Part shown: in pieces, positions 23,868 to 36,027 of the stretch
Position numbering within the stretch: the stretch's first letter is position 1
How the letters are laid out: each line of letters opens with the position of its first letter
Origin: Nageia nagi
Taxonomy: Eukaryota > Pinophyta
Reading direction: 5' to 3'
Assembly (NCBI GenBank): GCA_050084985.1
Contig: JBITNC010000001.1
Coordinates: 177,382,001 to 177,446,000 of the forward strand
DNA: 64,000 bases
Position numbers and translations under genes: made by a program
Notes under the pieces: model-generated
The model's input: only the letters and a program-made list of their open reading frames with translations
What the model was told of the DNA's origin: nothing
Databases searched by the model: none

Positions 23868-25135
23868 CTTTGAGTTTTGATGTTCTTCCTCAACTTGCTC
23901 CGTCATGACTAAGCTGGAATTTTGAATAATTGCTTTGGCAGAGAGCTTTTCACTCTTTCACATTCTAATGAGAAAGATATTTTATTAATGCCTCTGGGTG
24001 ACCAAACAAATCAATAGAAGATAGCTGGATATAAACACCATACAAGAAGAAAAGGGGTTCTACGAACAAGAAGATAAAATGATACTGAGTAATATAGAGC
24101 AAAGGCATGTGCTGGTCCAAAGTGGATGGATTAGTAGAAGCAAAGTTTTCAGTCTTGACCAGTCAGTGAAATATCAAAACCTTCCTTCTGCCAAAATTGG
24201 AAAAACCTACTGGGAAAGTTAGGAATCTCATGATGCTTGTTTGTTCGGATATAAAGCGTAGCAACCTTGGAGACATCTTACCCTCATCTTGCAAAAATTA
24301 TCCAATTGGAAACGCACCCAAAAATATGAAAGACGATTTGCATCACTAGTAAAAATCTGAAAGTGGTATACCTTGAGTTTTGATGTACATTCTGAACTTG
24401 CTCCACCATGACTAAGCTAGGTTTGTGAAAAATTCATTTGGTAGACAGCTTTTCATTCTTTCACATTCTTACTTACAAGAGAAATTTTATTTATGCCCAT
24501 GTATGACCAAAATATGTCAATAGAAGATAGCTGGATCTAAACACTACAGAGGAAGAAAAGGGTTTCTATAAACAAGAAAATAAATCCACACTAATTAAGG
24601 TAGAGCAGAGTAAATGCATGTGCAACACTTGATGGCACAACTAGCATCAGCGTATCAGTGCTGATCAAAAGTGGATGGTTTAGTAGAATAGAAATTTTTA
24701 GTGCTGACCAGTCATAGTGGCTTGTCAAAACCTTCCTTCAACCAAAATTGGAAAAACCTACTGGGAATGTTAGGAATCTTACGATGCTTGTTTGTTTGGA
24801 TCTAAAGCATAGCAACCTTGAAGACATCTTACCCTCATCTTGTAAGAGAAAGACAATCTGCAGAGCACCCAAAAACATGAAAGAAGATTTGCATCACTAG
24901 CACAAATCTGAAAGTGGTATACACTAACAACGAGCATCAGCGCATCAGTGCTGATCAAAATTGGATGGCTTTGTAGAATAGAAATTTTTAGTCTTAACCA
25001 GTCATAGTGGCTTATCAAAACCTTCCGTCAACCAAAATTTGAAAAACCTACTGGGAAAGTTAGGAATCTTACGATGCTTGTTTGTTTGGATCTAAAGCAT
25101 GGCAACCTTGAAGACATCTTACCCTCATTTTATAT
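23868..25135. repeat. threefold local duplication, units of about 0.5 kb
   Basis: Copy 1 is about 23868-24373 (from ttgagttttgatgt), copy 2 about 24374-24920, and copy 3 a partial copy of about 24925-25135 from agcatcagcgcatcagtgct. Shared phrases recur in order: catgactaagct, gaagatagctggat, aaaacctactggga and agcaaccttg. Copies 1 and 2 also share a LINE-tail-like segment (23971-24006 and 24482-24516). The copies differ enough to be old. No coding content. Confidence 0.8.
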
Positions 25136-25574
25136 ATCATCATATAAGAATGTTCAAAATACTTTTTAAAGTATTCTTTCCACTCTTATAGGCCTTTTTC
25201 ATTGGCAAATCTTGGTTGATGACCCTCAATACCTCTCTTAGTAATGTTGGGTCAAGGGGAAATAAATTTGATATTTGAATGCTACAATTTAAGGCTGTAC
25301 CTCTTACATTTATAGAAGAAAATTAACCATGAGTGTTTCACATTCTTCATATGTGCACAATAAATTATCGTGTTGACCATGGTTACACAGGGATCTCCCA
25401 ACCCCTTGCAAGTGGCTACCATCCCTACATGATTACTAGTACTTGGGGATGAGTTAGGCATATCCCCTTTTATTGAGATACCTACTTTTTGGGCATTGCA
25501 TTCGCTTGCATGTCGGGTGGGATTGGCTTGCTATATTGGAAACACCTCAAAAGATGAAGATGTCTCAAGGATAG
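25136..25574. other. intron, nothing recognised
   Basis: Short non-coding interval between the local duplication and the coiled-coil LTR element. Confidence 0.5.
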
Positions 25575-25985
25575 TGTAATGGCCCCAATTTGTAAGGTCT
25601 CACTCATTTTCTGTGTTTGAGGAGATTTCGTCTTCTATAAGCTTACTTTCAGCATTTGGAATGGAAAGAGGACCTCGTGCCAATCGTTTTGACAGGTTAT
25701 ACGACCTACTTTCGCCAAGAAACAAGGAAGATATGGTACTTTGAAGTTCACCTGCTGGACCAGTCTGCTCATATCGCGTGCACATGAGAATCCATGATTT
25801 ACTCTCATTTGAGAGTAACATCCTTGCCCTAAGGATGTGCAATGATTACATGATTAATCTAGGAGTGATTTATATTTAGTTAGGAGGATTTTATTAGCAT
25901 TATGGCTTTTATTGTAATTAAACCCTTTAATTGTAAGTTCCACTTGGGGACTAGTAAATTGCTCCAATTATTGGACGATGGGCTG
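25575..25985 (+). repeat. left LTR-like repeat of the coiled-coil element
   Basis: Begins TGTAATGGCCCC and is similar to 29387-29797. The TGTAATG-CCCC start matches the LTR of the element at 34172-40169 (TGTAATGCCCCC on its coding strand), suggesting related elements. Confidence 0.7.
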
Positions 25986-26736
25986 AGAAGAATTGAGCTA
26001 AAGATTTGAAGTTTTTCCCTTATTTTCGGGTGAGAATTACTGAGCAGTTGAGGAGATCTCTCTGTCCTGTTGGAGAGTTGTTGTTGAAGGAGACTTCTGG
26101 AGGAGTTGAAGATTTGTTGGTGAGGAAGCTGAAAGAGATTTCCAAAATCATTGTGGTATTAGTTCACAGTGGTATTTTTCTTGAATCACAGTGGCAACAC
26201 TTGTTGAGGAGATCTTGCCCTTTTTTTTTTCAGGTAAGAAGGAGAAGTTGTTGAAGAGATCTTGCCGTCTTGTTGGAAGATCGAGAGATAGCATCACAGT
26301 GGAATTGACCTGAGCTCCCAGTGGTAGTTTTGAGGAGAAATTTTTGGACCTAGACACTAGGAGTGAGATGTTGGTAGTCTAGAGGGTTAGATCCCACCTT
26401 CTGGTAGTTCATTGGACCCTTTTGACCATAAATTAAAGTTCTGAGGCTTCAAGGAGGTTCGCCTAGCTTGGTGAGAGGTAATTTTCGAAATTTCGAAGTG
26501 CCTTGCTTGAATATGAGGGTTAAGGAGCCAAGGGGAGGTTTGTTGTCCTAAAAAGGCTTGAATAAGAGGTTGTTTTGGCATTTTTGAGGCCATCTGGAAC
26601 TAGATGTTGGCATTTTGAGACAAGATTGGAGGTTCATTCTGCATTTTAAGCCCATCTTGAGCCAGATGGTGTTATGAGGCATTTCTAAGGTTTATATTGC
26701 ATTCAGAAGCCATTCCAAGATAGGCTTTGGTGTCCT

Positions 26737-26790
26737 GAGGGTATTTTTGAGGTTCATTATGCAGGGTATTTTCGAGGTTCATTATGCATT
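26737..26790. repeat. ~26-bp tandem duplication in the element leader
   Basis: The phrase gggtatttttgaggttcatt followed by atgca occurs twice in immediate succession, with one change (tttttg to ttttcg). Confidence 0.8.
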
Positions 26791-26879
26791 CAGAGAACAC
26801 CTGAGGGAGGATGTTGGCATTTTGAGGGATAATCATCGATATTCACCTAGTTTCGTCATGGAATTTGAGATCCTAGAAA

Positions 26880-27180
26880 CTTTGCAAGTTTGTTTAGTCA
26901 TTCTAGCCAAAATTTCTAGAAATTGAAGGGATCTGAGACACTTGGAGGAGGATGTTGAGCTTCAGGTGAAGCCAAACTGCAAATCGTGTCACAATTTCAC
27001 AACGGTTTCTACACCATGGAGGCATGAAACTCTGCAAGTTTGTTTAGTCATTTTGGCCAAAATTTCTGGAAATTGAAGGGATCTGAGACACTTGGAGGAG
27101 GACATTGAGCTTCACATGAAGCCAAACTGCAAATCGAGGAACAATTTCACAATGGTTTTCGCACCATGGAGGTGTGAAAG
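26880..27180. repeat. 150-bp tandem duplication in the element leader
   Basis: Two copies offset by 150 bp, starting at about 26880 and 27030. They share ctgcaagtttgtttagtca, gaagggatctgagacacttg and gccaaactgcaaatcg. They sit just upstream of the coiled-coil frame and do not code. Confidence 0.9.
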
Positions 27181-27205
27181 GGAATTTTAAAATTAGCAAG
27201 ATAAG

Positions 27206-28957
27206 TAAACAAAAGATGGATACGTTAGTAGCTATGGTGAAGAATGTGTTGATCCAAAGGGAACAGAATTAGAAAAGCTACAGATGGAGTACAAGAACAT
27301 ATTGGAAATTTACAAAAAGGTGGCAAACTTCAAGAAACATTTGGATTTGATGGGGAGTAAGGATCTTTCGAAGATGGTTTGAGATGCAGAAATAACTATT
27401 CGACTGGACCGAGGGAAAGACACACAACAACCACTACTACAGGGACAAGAAGAGGTAAACACCCTTCATAATGAGCTTGCAAACACTAAGAAAAACCTTA
27501 GGGAGGCAAGGAAAAGTTTGAATAAGTTGTTAGGTATGCAAAGCAAGTATGAAGCATTAGAAGTAAGGTATGATGATATTTGTGAAAATCTTATATAAAC
27601 AGAAGAGAAGAATTCTGAATGGAAAAAGAAATATGAACAAGCCCAAGTAGCATTGCAAGAGGATACGACACTACAGCAACTAATGTGGCAAAAAAGGGAA
27701 TCCTTGAAGACAAAATTTGAAACCACTCTTCGACAAAAGGAGGAAGAAATCAGTCTTCTTTGCAAAAGGAATTCTGACTATAATTCAACCATCAAATTAA
27801 AGGACATAGAGATAGCATACATCCAACGAGAATCAAGTGACAAACATAAGTTGATTAGACTCACTCGAAAGGTAGTAAAAGATACATAGGCAAAGTATCA
27901 GGCTATTCTAGATAAGACTAGATCTGAAGTTGAGGAGGCTAAACGAAAAGTTGAAAGAACACAATTGGAAGTAAAAAGGTCTAAGGCAACATGGAAGAAA
28001 AGGGAAAACCAACTGGTGGAATATAATTGATTGGCAAAACTCAAGATTGAAGATGCAAAGGAAGAGATTGCTAGTCTGGTGGTTTCTCTCAAAGAAGGTA
28101 AATTTGATACAAGCAAAGCCAAAGATGATGCTGAAAGTATGAAGGTAAAAATTATTATGCTCAAGGATAAGTTACTAGGCAAGGAAAGAGAAGTGCAGAG
28201 TATTCTTCAAGAAAATGAAAATCTGAAGACTAGAAGTGTTGCATCTTTTGAGCAAATTGAACAATTGGAGCAGTCATTTTTTATGGCTACAACAGAGGAA
28301 ACAATTGCCAAAGAAGAATATAGAAGGTTGCAGAAAAGAGTGTAGGATATGGAAGAGAGTACAAAACAAAGGGTAGCAAACATCCTTGCTAAAGTTGATG
28401 TTACAACAAAAATATGTAGGGCTACCAGCACTCAAAGAGGAAATAAAGATCACAATAAGTACATTTCGGTATCTAAGGATGATAAAGGAGCTGATTGCAT
28501 TCATGAATTTTGCAAAAGAGGAAGAGAGGATGACGTCTTACCACATGAGCATACACTCATGAGTGATGTAGGGATAAATAACGAAGGTAATGGAATACGA
28601 GTTGAATACACAAAACAAGTGATTGATATTCTAGAAGAGTGGAGCCCAAACACTGGATTTATGACTACGTCCTACGCCAAAATATTTTACAAAGGTATTC
28701 TAATGGGTAATGTTCAGGTTGCACTTCATCAATCACTCAAAGTGAAGATCAACAAGATGTTGTGGACAGCTTTGAAGAAGGAATTTAGTACAAAAAACCC
28801 ACATTATGCCCTGATTTCAAAAGCTACATATAAACGAGCAATTATAGCCGGTACGTTGGAAGCTTGGGAGCATGGTTATACCCTATCTCTGTCTATACAC
28901 AAGGCTATGGTACTTATCAGGTCCGATTACTTCATTCATGCTGTGTGTGAGAGATAG
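27206..28957 (+). pseudogene. ~585-codon coiled-coil protein, broken by stops only
   Basis: One constant frame runs from about 27206 to 28957, with stops at 27206 (TAA), 27380 (TGA), 27596 (TAA), 27887 (TAG), 28028 (TGA) and 28343 (TAG) and no indel. Each is one C-to-T step from CAA, CGA or CAG. The first ~380 codons are Lys/Glu/Leu-rich with heptad-like spacing (LANTKKNLREARKSLNKLL, LKDKLLGKEREVQSILQEN), a long coiled coil. The last ~150 look globular (VIDILEEWSPNTGFMTTSYA, MLWTALKKEFSTKNPHYAL). After 28957 the text continues in another frame (RKFANTYTKASLEE, HDVIPLSIIHRVV) to about 29219, implying a frameshift. No family recognised; a gag-like role is inferred only from position. Confidence 0.7.
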
Positions 28958-29386
28958 AAAGTTTGCTAACACATATACAAAGGCTAGTTTGGAAGAATAG
29001 TTGGACGATAAGAAGCATGATGTCATACCATTAAGCATCATACACAGGGTTGTAAACATAGTAACACAGTTTGCCACTTACTTGGGCAGCTTGGGTCGCA
29101 TTAAACTCTTCAACAAGATTTGGAAAAGCTCTGAGACATTTTGGAGGCAGTTTTGGAAGGTTTCTCTATCACAACATAAGCACTTCATGATATTTCTTGG
29201 CATCCTTGAATGGCAATAAGGGATTGGAACCTTTGTGGTGATACTCTTTGCATACACAACTATTTTCGACATCTAAGTTGCGCAATGGGAGTATAAGGCA
29301 ATACCTTTGAGAACAAATTGGGACATCATTAGCTTGGCAATATATTGGCATTGCTTGAGGACAAAAAAAATTTGTAGTGGCGGTAT

Positions 29387-29797
29387 TGTAATGTCTCCAA
29401 TTTGTAAGGTCTCACTCATTTTTGGGTTTAAGGAGATTTCATTTTCTATAAGCCAAGAATGGACATTTTAGCACTTGGAATGGAAAGAGGACCTCGTGCC
29501 AATCGTTTTGACTGGTTATATGACCTACTTTCGTCAAGAAATAAGGAAGATATGGTACTTTGAAGTTCACCCATCAGACCGGTCTCTCATATTCCGCGCA
29601 CTTGAGAGTCCATGATTTACTCTCATTTGAGAGTGACGTCCTTCCCCTAAGGATGTGCAATGATTACTTGATTAATCTAGGAGTGATTTATATTTAGTTA
29701 GGAGAAGTTTATTAGCATTATGGCTTTTATTGTAGTTAAGCCCTTTAATTGTAAGTTCCACTTGAAAACTAGTAAATTGCTCCAATTATGGGACGAT
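29387..29797 (+). repeat. right LTR-like repeat of the coiled-coil element
   Basis: Second copy of 25575-25985. Similarity is high in gaacctcgtgcc-type blocks and ends at gggacgatgggc. What follows differs from the left copy. Confidence 0.7.
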
Positions 29798-31000
29798 GGG
29801 CCTATTTTAGCATGATAAGATTAATTTAATAATTAATTATGCCAATAATCATGTATAAATGATACCAAGGCAATTATTAATTGTAAATGCAATATTAGTC
29901 ACCATTTATGGGATGTTGCATATATCAAGCCTTGATGAATGTAATATTGGCATTAATGGACCTCATTAATAATATTGCACCCCTTTCGAGGTAGAGCATG
30001 ATACCAAAGGTATTTTTATCTACTACGAGGCATTGGAAGACTCCACACTTGGACGTTGGGCTTAAGGAGGAAGATTGGACCATCAAGATGTGAAATTGGG
30101 CATCCCAAGACACCCACGTCACCCTTGTAGGTTATTTGGGCACATGGCGTTGATCCCAAGACACATCGGCATCACACCCACTTGGACGTTGCATTTCTAG
30201 GCCCTTGGATGTAATCTCACTTATCTTGAGGCTCTTCGTCTTGGATGTTTTCAACATGAGCACACGGATCACATCTCTCCACCGTTAGATCATCTCAATG
30301 CAATATTAGAAGAGAAACTACATCGCCTATAAAAGAACCCCTGGACATTCTAATATATGTTGATTGATGATTATAAACCCCTTTTTATCATATTGAGTGT
30401 GAGAACTCTATCTTCGTCACTTGTAGGGCAACTTGCATTTGAGGTCTTGAGGTGATAGAAGGCTAACCTCGAGCGTATTCTAGTTGTTCGGTAGAAGAAC
30501 ATTATCAGTTCCATCACAGAAGGAGTAGGGAAGTCTTGGATTTGGTCTTGGTGCTGCTACGATTGGTGAGGCCTTGGAGCCATCCAAAATAACCCTATTG
30601 GAGGCAGTCTTGATGCAAGCTCCTTAGGTCAAAAATATATTTATGTAATTGCACTTCCGCCATTGTTATATCAATACAGTTACTCTGTTTTGCCTACATT
30701 GTGTAATTTGTCTCTTCTATTGGGACGTTGGATTTGGAGTGTAGTTTTCGTAGTTAAAGTCTTGTTTTTCCTTCTGCATTCCAACATTGAGTTTCTAATG
30801 CAATTTTTGGTTTATTTTCGTAATTTCTTCTAATACTGGACGTTGGAGTATTTGTGCTATTTTGAGTTAATTTGGCTAGATCCAGAGTTAGAAGGCAAAT
30901 GTCCCTCTCCTAGGGAACGCTTGAGCATGATCCGCCGGTTTGGGATCATCACCGATCGTTGGATGTCCTCAATATGGCCTAGGTACACCATATGGCAACA
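29798..31000 (+). repeat. LTR-like sequence with a TATA box
   Basis: Non-coding sequence containing TATAAAAG at 30328-30335, then leader-like text with recurring ggacgttgg words. It resembles the promoter and R-U5 part of an LTR. It may be the rest of the right LTR of the preceding element or a separate, truncated one. No boundaries seen. Confidence 0.4.
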
Positions 31001-31450
31001 TGCATAACCATCCCCTACATGCCATACTTAAAAAACAAAAAGCCCAACCTTGCCCTCATCTAACTTAAAACTATAAATTTCTCTTGAGGACATTCAAGAT
31101 CCATTGAGGGTTCACTAGATCTCATTCTTCTTCCCCTCCAGCGACAAGGATATAGGCGTGACCCTCATGGACCATCGAGATTTCTCCTTGGTGCGGAGCT
31201 TACCTGCATGCTCTTCCTCATAGAGATCCATAATGGCCCTCTTTTGACCGCCCTTTTGTATATCTCTTCCTTGTTAGGGTTTTAATCTTCTTGTTCGGTC
31301 TCATTTATTGTTTTGATAATTTTTTTATGCTTTTCTTAGATTGGGCCCACTAGGGGCTACACTTGCTTTTGAAGCATAATTGTATCCACTAGTCCCATTG
31401 ACCACTTTTGGTCATTGAGGACATCAATATACTTTTTTTCTTTCTAACGT
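31001..31450 (+). repeat. probable LINE 3' end
   Basis: Ends with ctagtcccattgaccacttt, then tggtca and a T-rich run at 31431-31443. Nearly the same ending is at 52687-52740, and reverse-oriented relatives at 23971, 24482 and 42604. A shared terminal segment with variable bodies is typical of truncated LINE insertions. Confidence 0.5.
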
Positions 31451-32918
31451 ATGAGAAAAAAGTCCCCAATCCATTGGTGTTATAAAACAGAAAACTCATA
31501 TAACAAAGGAAAAAGTTACAATTGTGTCATAATGTTGGGACTCTGATTTAGCAGGCTTATTTTTGAATCAAGACTTATATTTGGTGAAAAATGAATCGCT
31601 AAAGAGTTGTTTGCATTAATTTTTTTAAACTTTAACAATTTTTTTAAGATTTATATTAGATTTATACAAACACAACCAAATTAACATTGTGATTATAACT
31701 GAATAAACCAAATAAAAATGAGTAGCATTTGTTGTATTTTTAATATTTTTCAAATTATCCTTCTTTATTTTGTCATTAGGGCTGAAACAAACTCACCATG
31801 TTTAGCTAGAATCACTTGTTAGACTCATTACACTAGCAAGAACTTTCAGAATCTTGGGAATACTTGAGAGTCCAGTGATTTCGACTTATTTTCCCTGACT
31901 CAACTAGCAACTCAAAGAGAATTTTCATAAAATGCAGATTCTCGAGACTATGATCAATATGTTTTACTAGTATAATGTAAAATATTATTCGGAAAATAAA
32001 TCTCTTAAGATCTGATACTAAAAATAATTGATGAAAAACATCATTCGAATTTGAATGATTTATATTAGTAATATTATGTACCTTCAAGTTTTGTACTGCT
32101 TACCATACTGGAATAAAAATAAAAATAGAATTGCATTTTGTGATTGATCTTAAATGGTATATGCACATTTCTATGTTTTTGGTTTTTATTATGTATTTGT
32201 GCAGGCATGTTGGGAAGAAACTTGAATTATCACATGTTTTGAAATTTCCTATATTTTTATGTATTTTGTATTTGATGACCTAGGACGTCTCAAAAGAAAA
32301 ATTTCCCATCCCAGCACTTGTCCCAACATACCCTACCTTCCCTGCCCCTAATACTCCGTGTAACCATGTATAGAGCATAACGACATACATAGCACATAAA
32401 ATAACATCAAAATAGATATTTTTATCTGAAATATACTATAATAAAGACAGTCTCCAATATATTCAGACCAGAGTAGATACTCTATAAAAACATGGATGGG
32501 AAATGCAATGTCCCAACCTATAAAGGACATACATAGAAGGCTAGGAAGGCATGTGAGCATTGTTGTCCACACACATTGAACCAAAATTCAAATTACAGGA
32601 GACAAAAGCATTGCATGCTTGTGCAATAATTTGTTCTGAAACACTTGTTGTCATCACTGTTATGCATATGCACATGAACTACATCACGTAAAGACAGTCT
32701 GTATGCTGACAAACTCTGCAAGCCTTGTAAGTGGCAATTCACGTCCTTTCTTCTCATCAAGTCCTAACAGTGCTTGTCAATGTTTTTATCCTATTATCGT
32801 TTCAATGCCCATTGTATGTTTGCTTTTCTTATGCTCCTGATTTGTTCTTTCTATTTGAATGTTGGCTTTCTACTTTTGCTTATATAACATAAAATGTTTT
32901 TTCAAAATATACCATCAG
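31451..32918. other. intron, nothing recognised
   Basis: AT-rich end of the 10.2-kb intron. No repeat or domain identified. Confidence 0.5.
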
Positions 32919-33038
32919 TTTCGACTGGAAGCGTGGAGGGGTACTATGCAAAGAATTATTAAAACTTTGGTTGATCAACTTCTGACATGCAATCCTTCTT
33001 TGAAATCCTGCATGACCAATGAGGAGCACATGAATCAG
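32919..33038 (+). CDS. VPS9-type Rab-GEF gene, visible exon 2
   Basis: Forty codons, phase 0 at both ends, between ataccatcag and GTATAA. It reads FRLEAWRGTMQRIIKTLVDQ and LLTCNPSLKSCMTNEEHMNQ. In VPS9 proteins the corresponding helical stretch precedes the catalytic core (compare HPLWSGCS-type segments of plant VPS9a, from memory). It joins seamlessly to visible exons 1 and 3. Confidence 0.8.
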
Positions 33039-33540
33039 GTATAAATAGAAATATTGTATTAAAGATCAGTCTGTTGCTATTTTCAAAATGTTTTTTAACC
33101 TGTATCTAAATTTTAATCATCATGAAATATCTGTGTGTGTGTGTAAACATGCAAGACTAAACAATATTCTTGAGTGCCAGCTTTTCTTTGCTTTTACAAG
33201 GAAAGATCTTTCTTGCAATTCATTCAGTCCTATATATAAGCTTTTCTAAGCCTTCGGCCAAACTAAAAAATGTTCTTAGATGCCACCTTTCCTTTTCAGA
33301 TATTTCCTGTTCAATTCTGTTGTTTATTCAATGTAAACATTTTGTGCTTTGATGTAATATAAGATGCATTTCATATTTATCTATCTATGACTAGACAAAT
33401 ATTTTCTTGCATTGGTCTGTTTGTCATTGTAAGATACTAAAATATTGAGTTCTAAATAAGATGATTGTGATGAAACTAATTGCTTCAGAAAAGGAATCCA
33501 CTTTTGTGTTTTGGCATTGGAAATAGAGAAAGAAAGGAAT
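33039..33540. other. intron, nothing recognised
   Basis: Start of the 8.9-kb intron, with a (TG)n run at about 33131-33142. Confidence 0.5.
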
Positions 33541-34166
33541 TATTTTATTAACGTTTTTGGACCATCACGAAATTCTCTTCTCATTCAAGATCGGTAAACT
33601 TGTAGATGAAGATAAGAATCTGTTACTGTACATCTCCATATGTTGCTTAGTCTATGGACAAGATGGGATGTTTAGCCTTTGACGTCAAATAATGATGGAT
33701 CCCTCCAACTGAGTGCCTGTGGAACCTCAAGCAAATGTTTGTGAAGGAAGACAAGGTCTCATTGATTTATCATTTCCAACTTGAGTACCAACTGCATCAA
33801 ACGGTTGTTTGTGGCTCCCATCTGTAGAGATAGGATGAAAGGAGGTGATTACCCTAGTGGTTCCAGTGGTTTCCCTTAGGAATTTATGCCTAAGAATACT
33901 TGCTAATTGAAGGTATGAAACCAAACACCTTTGTTTTCAGGAGTAAAACAAATGTCTAGAGACTTGCTAGAATCTTTAATGTGCAATAAGACCTCCCTTG
34001 GATCTCATAATGTATTGTACATTTAAAGATGAAATGTTTGTTAGCCTGTACTTGTTGAAAGGAGAAAAAGTAACATGTCTATTCATCTCCCAGGATATGA
34101 TTGCCTGTCGCAACATGAAAATTGTGGGTATAAACTCCATGTTGACATAGGGATCTTGAGGCTGTG
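33541..34166 (-). mobile_element. possible LINE relic, left half (split by the 6-kb LTR element)
   Basis: At 33541 the sequence attattttattaacg followed by ggaccatc resembles, in reverse, the LINE tail found elsewhere in the window. Joined to 40175-41640 after removal of the LTR element, the - strand has scattered LINE-like phrases such as MHVFKSIVNPIALYF at about 40620-40670. Reading frames are badly broken, so the call is tentative. Confidence 0.25.
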
Positions 34167-34171
34167 GGTCC
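34167..34171. repeat. 5-bp target-site duplication of the 6-kb LTR element (left)
   Basis: GTCCA precedes the left LTR, and GTCCA follows the right LTR at 40170-40174. Confidence 0.9.
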
Positions 34172-35040
34172 ATGTAATAACCCTAACTTAATTATTTGCT
34201 AACAAAATCTGATCTGTAAATAATATTCAGAAAATAGCACAAACCCTAAGATAACCACAAACACAACACACAAATTTTATTATATTTTTTGAAATAGCGA
34301 TTACAAAGTTTAGCCAAAAGGGTACTAAAAAATGTGCTCAAATCTGCAAAAGAAGATTCCCCAAGTTGGACGTCTCTCTAGGGCACAATTGGCTCTGAAA
34401 AATATGCAATACAGATCCCCAAAAATGGCAAACTTCTCTCAAGCCTTTCTGGACTGAAAACCCACTGAAATCTGAAAATAAACTCCACACAAACCCTGGA
34501 TTCTAAAAACTGAAACACAAACCCTAACTAAAAACTACGATTAAGCTCCAATGATAAACCTTGAATGGATTTATCTCTCAAAAATCCAAGGGAACAGCCC
34601 TGAATTTCCAACCAAATAGCAAGGTTTAGCCTTTTCTACCTGATTAAGCCTTCTGAAGAGTTCATAATCAACCCTAATCTCCAAAAGTGTAGTTGAAGGA
34701 TCAACCTTTTCACCAAGATCACACGATTATAAAATATCAACATAACATAACTCTAAAACGGAGCGCTCAACATATATATAGACATTATATGTCTTCGTTG
34801 AGAAATAAAACCCTAAAACGACTTAATGCACCTTATTGCATTTTTATGTTCTAATTCTTCATTTTGTGGCCCCCGCAACTTAAACCACATTATTCCTACA
34901 ATGCACTTAACATTTAAAATATAGCATATTACTTGCCTAGCATGGATGTCTCCCTTCTCTTAGCATAATAATGACAAAAGTGCAGTTAGGTGAATGGGGA
35001 ATTAAAACATTATTGCTAGAATCAAAATGGGGACATTTCA
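34172..35040 (-). repeat. 3' LTR of the 6-kb element
   Basis: 869 bp, highly similar to 39298-40169 over its whole length (ctaagataaccacaaac, acaaagtttagccaaaaggg, aaccctgga and others). Read on the - strand it begins TGAAATGTCCCC where the other LTR has TGTAATGCCCCC. Confidence 0.9.
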
Positions 35041-35117
35041 AGTCCATCCTGCTCAAATTGCTCGTCCTCAAGCAATGACCAAGCTGAATCTGAAAAACCT
35101 TTCGACTGTACCATATA

Positions 35118-36027
35118 TTAAGTGATCTTTGATGACATAGGGTTGTTCATGGTTGGTGGGGAAAATATGAGTGCAAAGAAGATCACCAAGGCTGCCGTTC
35201 TTACATTCATCATGTTATGAAGGAATCCAAAACCTCCTTGCCAAATGGAAGTATCAGAGGGTACTGCTGCAACGCTGAAGTATGAGGGCTGTTCCCAACA
35301 CATTCTCCAATGGTTGGCCGTTGACTGTCTCCAAACACTCCTGCTGATTGGAACTGTTAACACTTTCCTTCTGCTCATCTGCCCACTATTAACTGAGGGA
35401 GTCAATTTCTTCACAAAAACACTTGTGGCAATGTTTTGGCTCCAAGGACCGAGTTGTATCATATCTGTTTTCTTGCTAATCAGGTCTTATATTCTGAGAA
35501 TCAAGTTTGATTTTTCCTTCTTTACAGTACTCATTGGATGTACCAACCTTCCAAATGCATCAAATTTTTTTCCAATCTCAACAATACAAATAGTAACCTC
35601 TTCAACGATGGTGCAAATTTTCCCTTTAGTAACATAGAGAGAGAGAGAGATCAAATCTGATTGCAAATAATGACTGTTGTAAGCATGGACTGTTAGAAAA
35701 TCGATAGTGCTTCCAACTACTGCTGGCATGACCATCAGTAGTGCTTCCAACAAGTGCAATCAACAAACCTGCTTTCCCCCATTGAAAACTGGTCTTTTTC
35801 ACGCAATGTTTGGCCATAACATGACTGTTCTCTTCATCATATTCAACCATGTTCAATATCAACAAAAGACTATCTTTGCTTGCTAGTTGCATCAAGAGTT
35901 GTTTCATTAGTATCTCATCTCCAGCAGTTAACCATACTTTATCTTCTTTCATGTCTTGCAAATAGGCAGATATGAAATCTACCAACTCTTGTGAATTAAT
36001 TTCAATCTTCACAACTTCAAAATTCAC
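35118..36027 (-). pseudogene. 6-kb element coding region, C-terminal part
   Basis: Frame 36027-35626 begins NFEVVKIEINSQELVDFISA and continues WLTAGDEILMKQLLMQLASK; it then passes by a frameshift near 35730 into 35759-35487 and, after one TAA, into 35462-35118 in the same frame (SVAAVPSDTSIWQGGFGFLH ... stop). The protein is unrecognised. The middle of the segment is helical and hydrophobic; the end has no motif I can name. Confidence 0.55.

Larger units (their letters stand above)
25575..29797 (+). mobile_element. pol-less LTR-type element with a coiled-coil coding region
   Basis: Two direct repeats of about 410 bp, 25575-25985 and 29387-29797, both start TGTAATG and share ccaatttgtaaggtctcact, gaggacctcgtgccaatcg and taaggatgtgcaatgatta. 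Between them is a ~585-codon coiled-coil frame and no reverse transcriptase, integrase or RNase H motif. I read it as a non-autonomous LTR element. Uncertain points: similarity stops after gacgatgggc on both sides, so the true LTR ends are not visible, and no clear primer site or target duplication was found. Confidence 0.6.
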
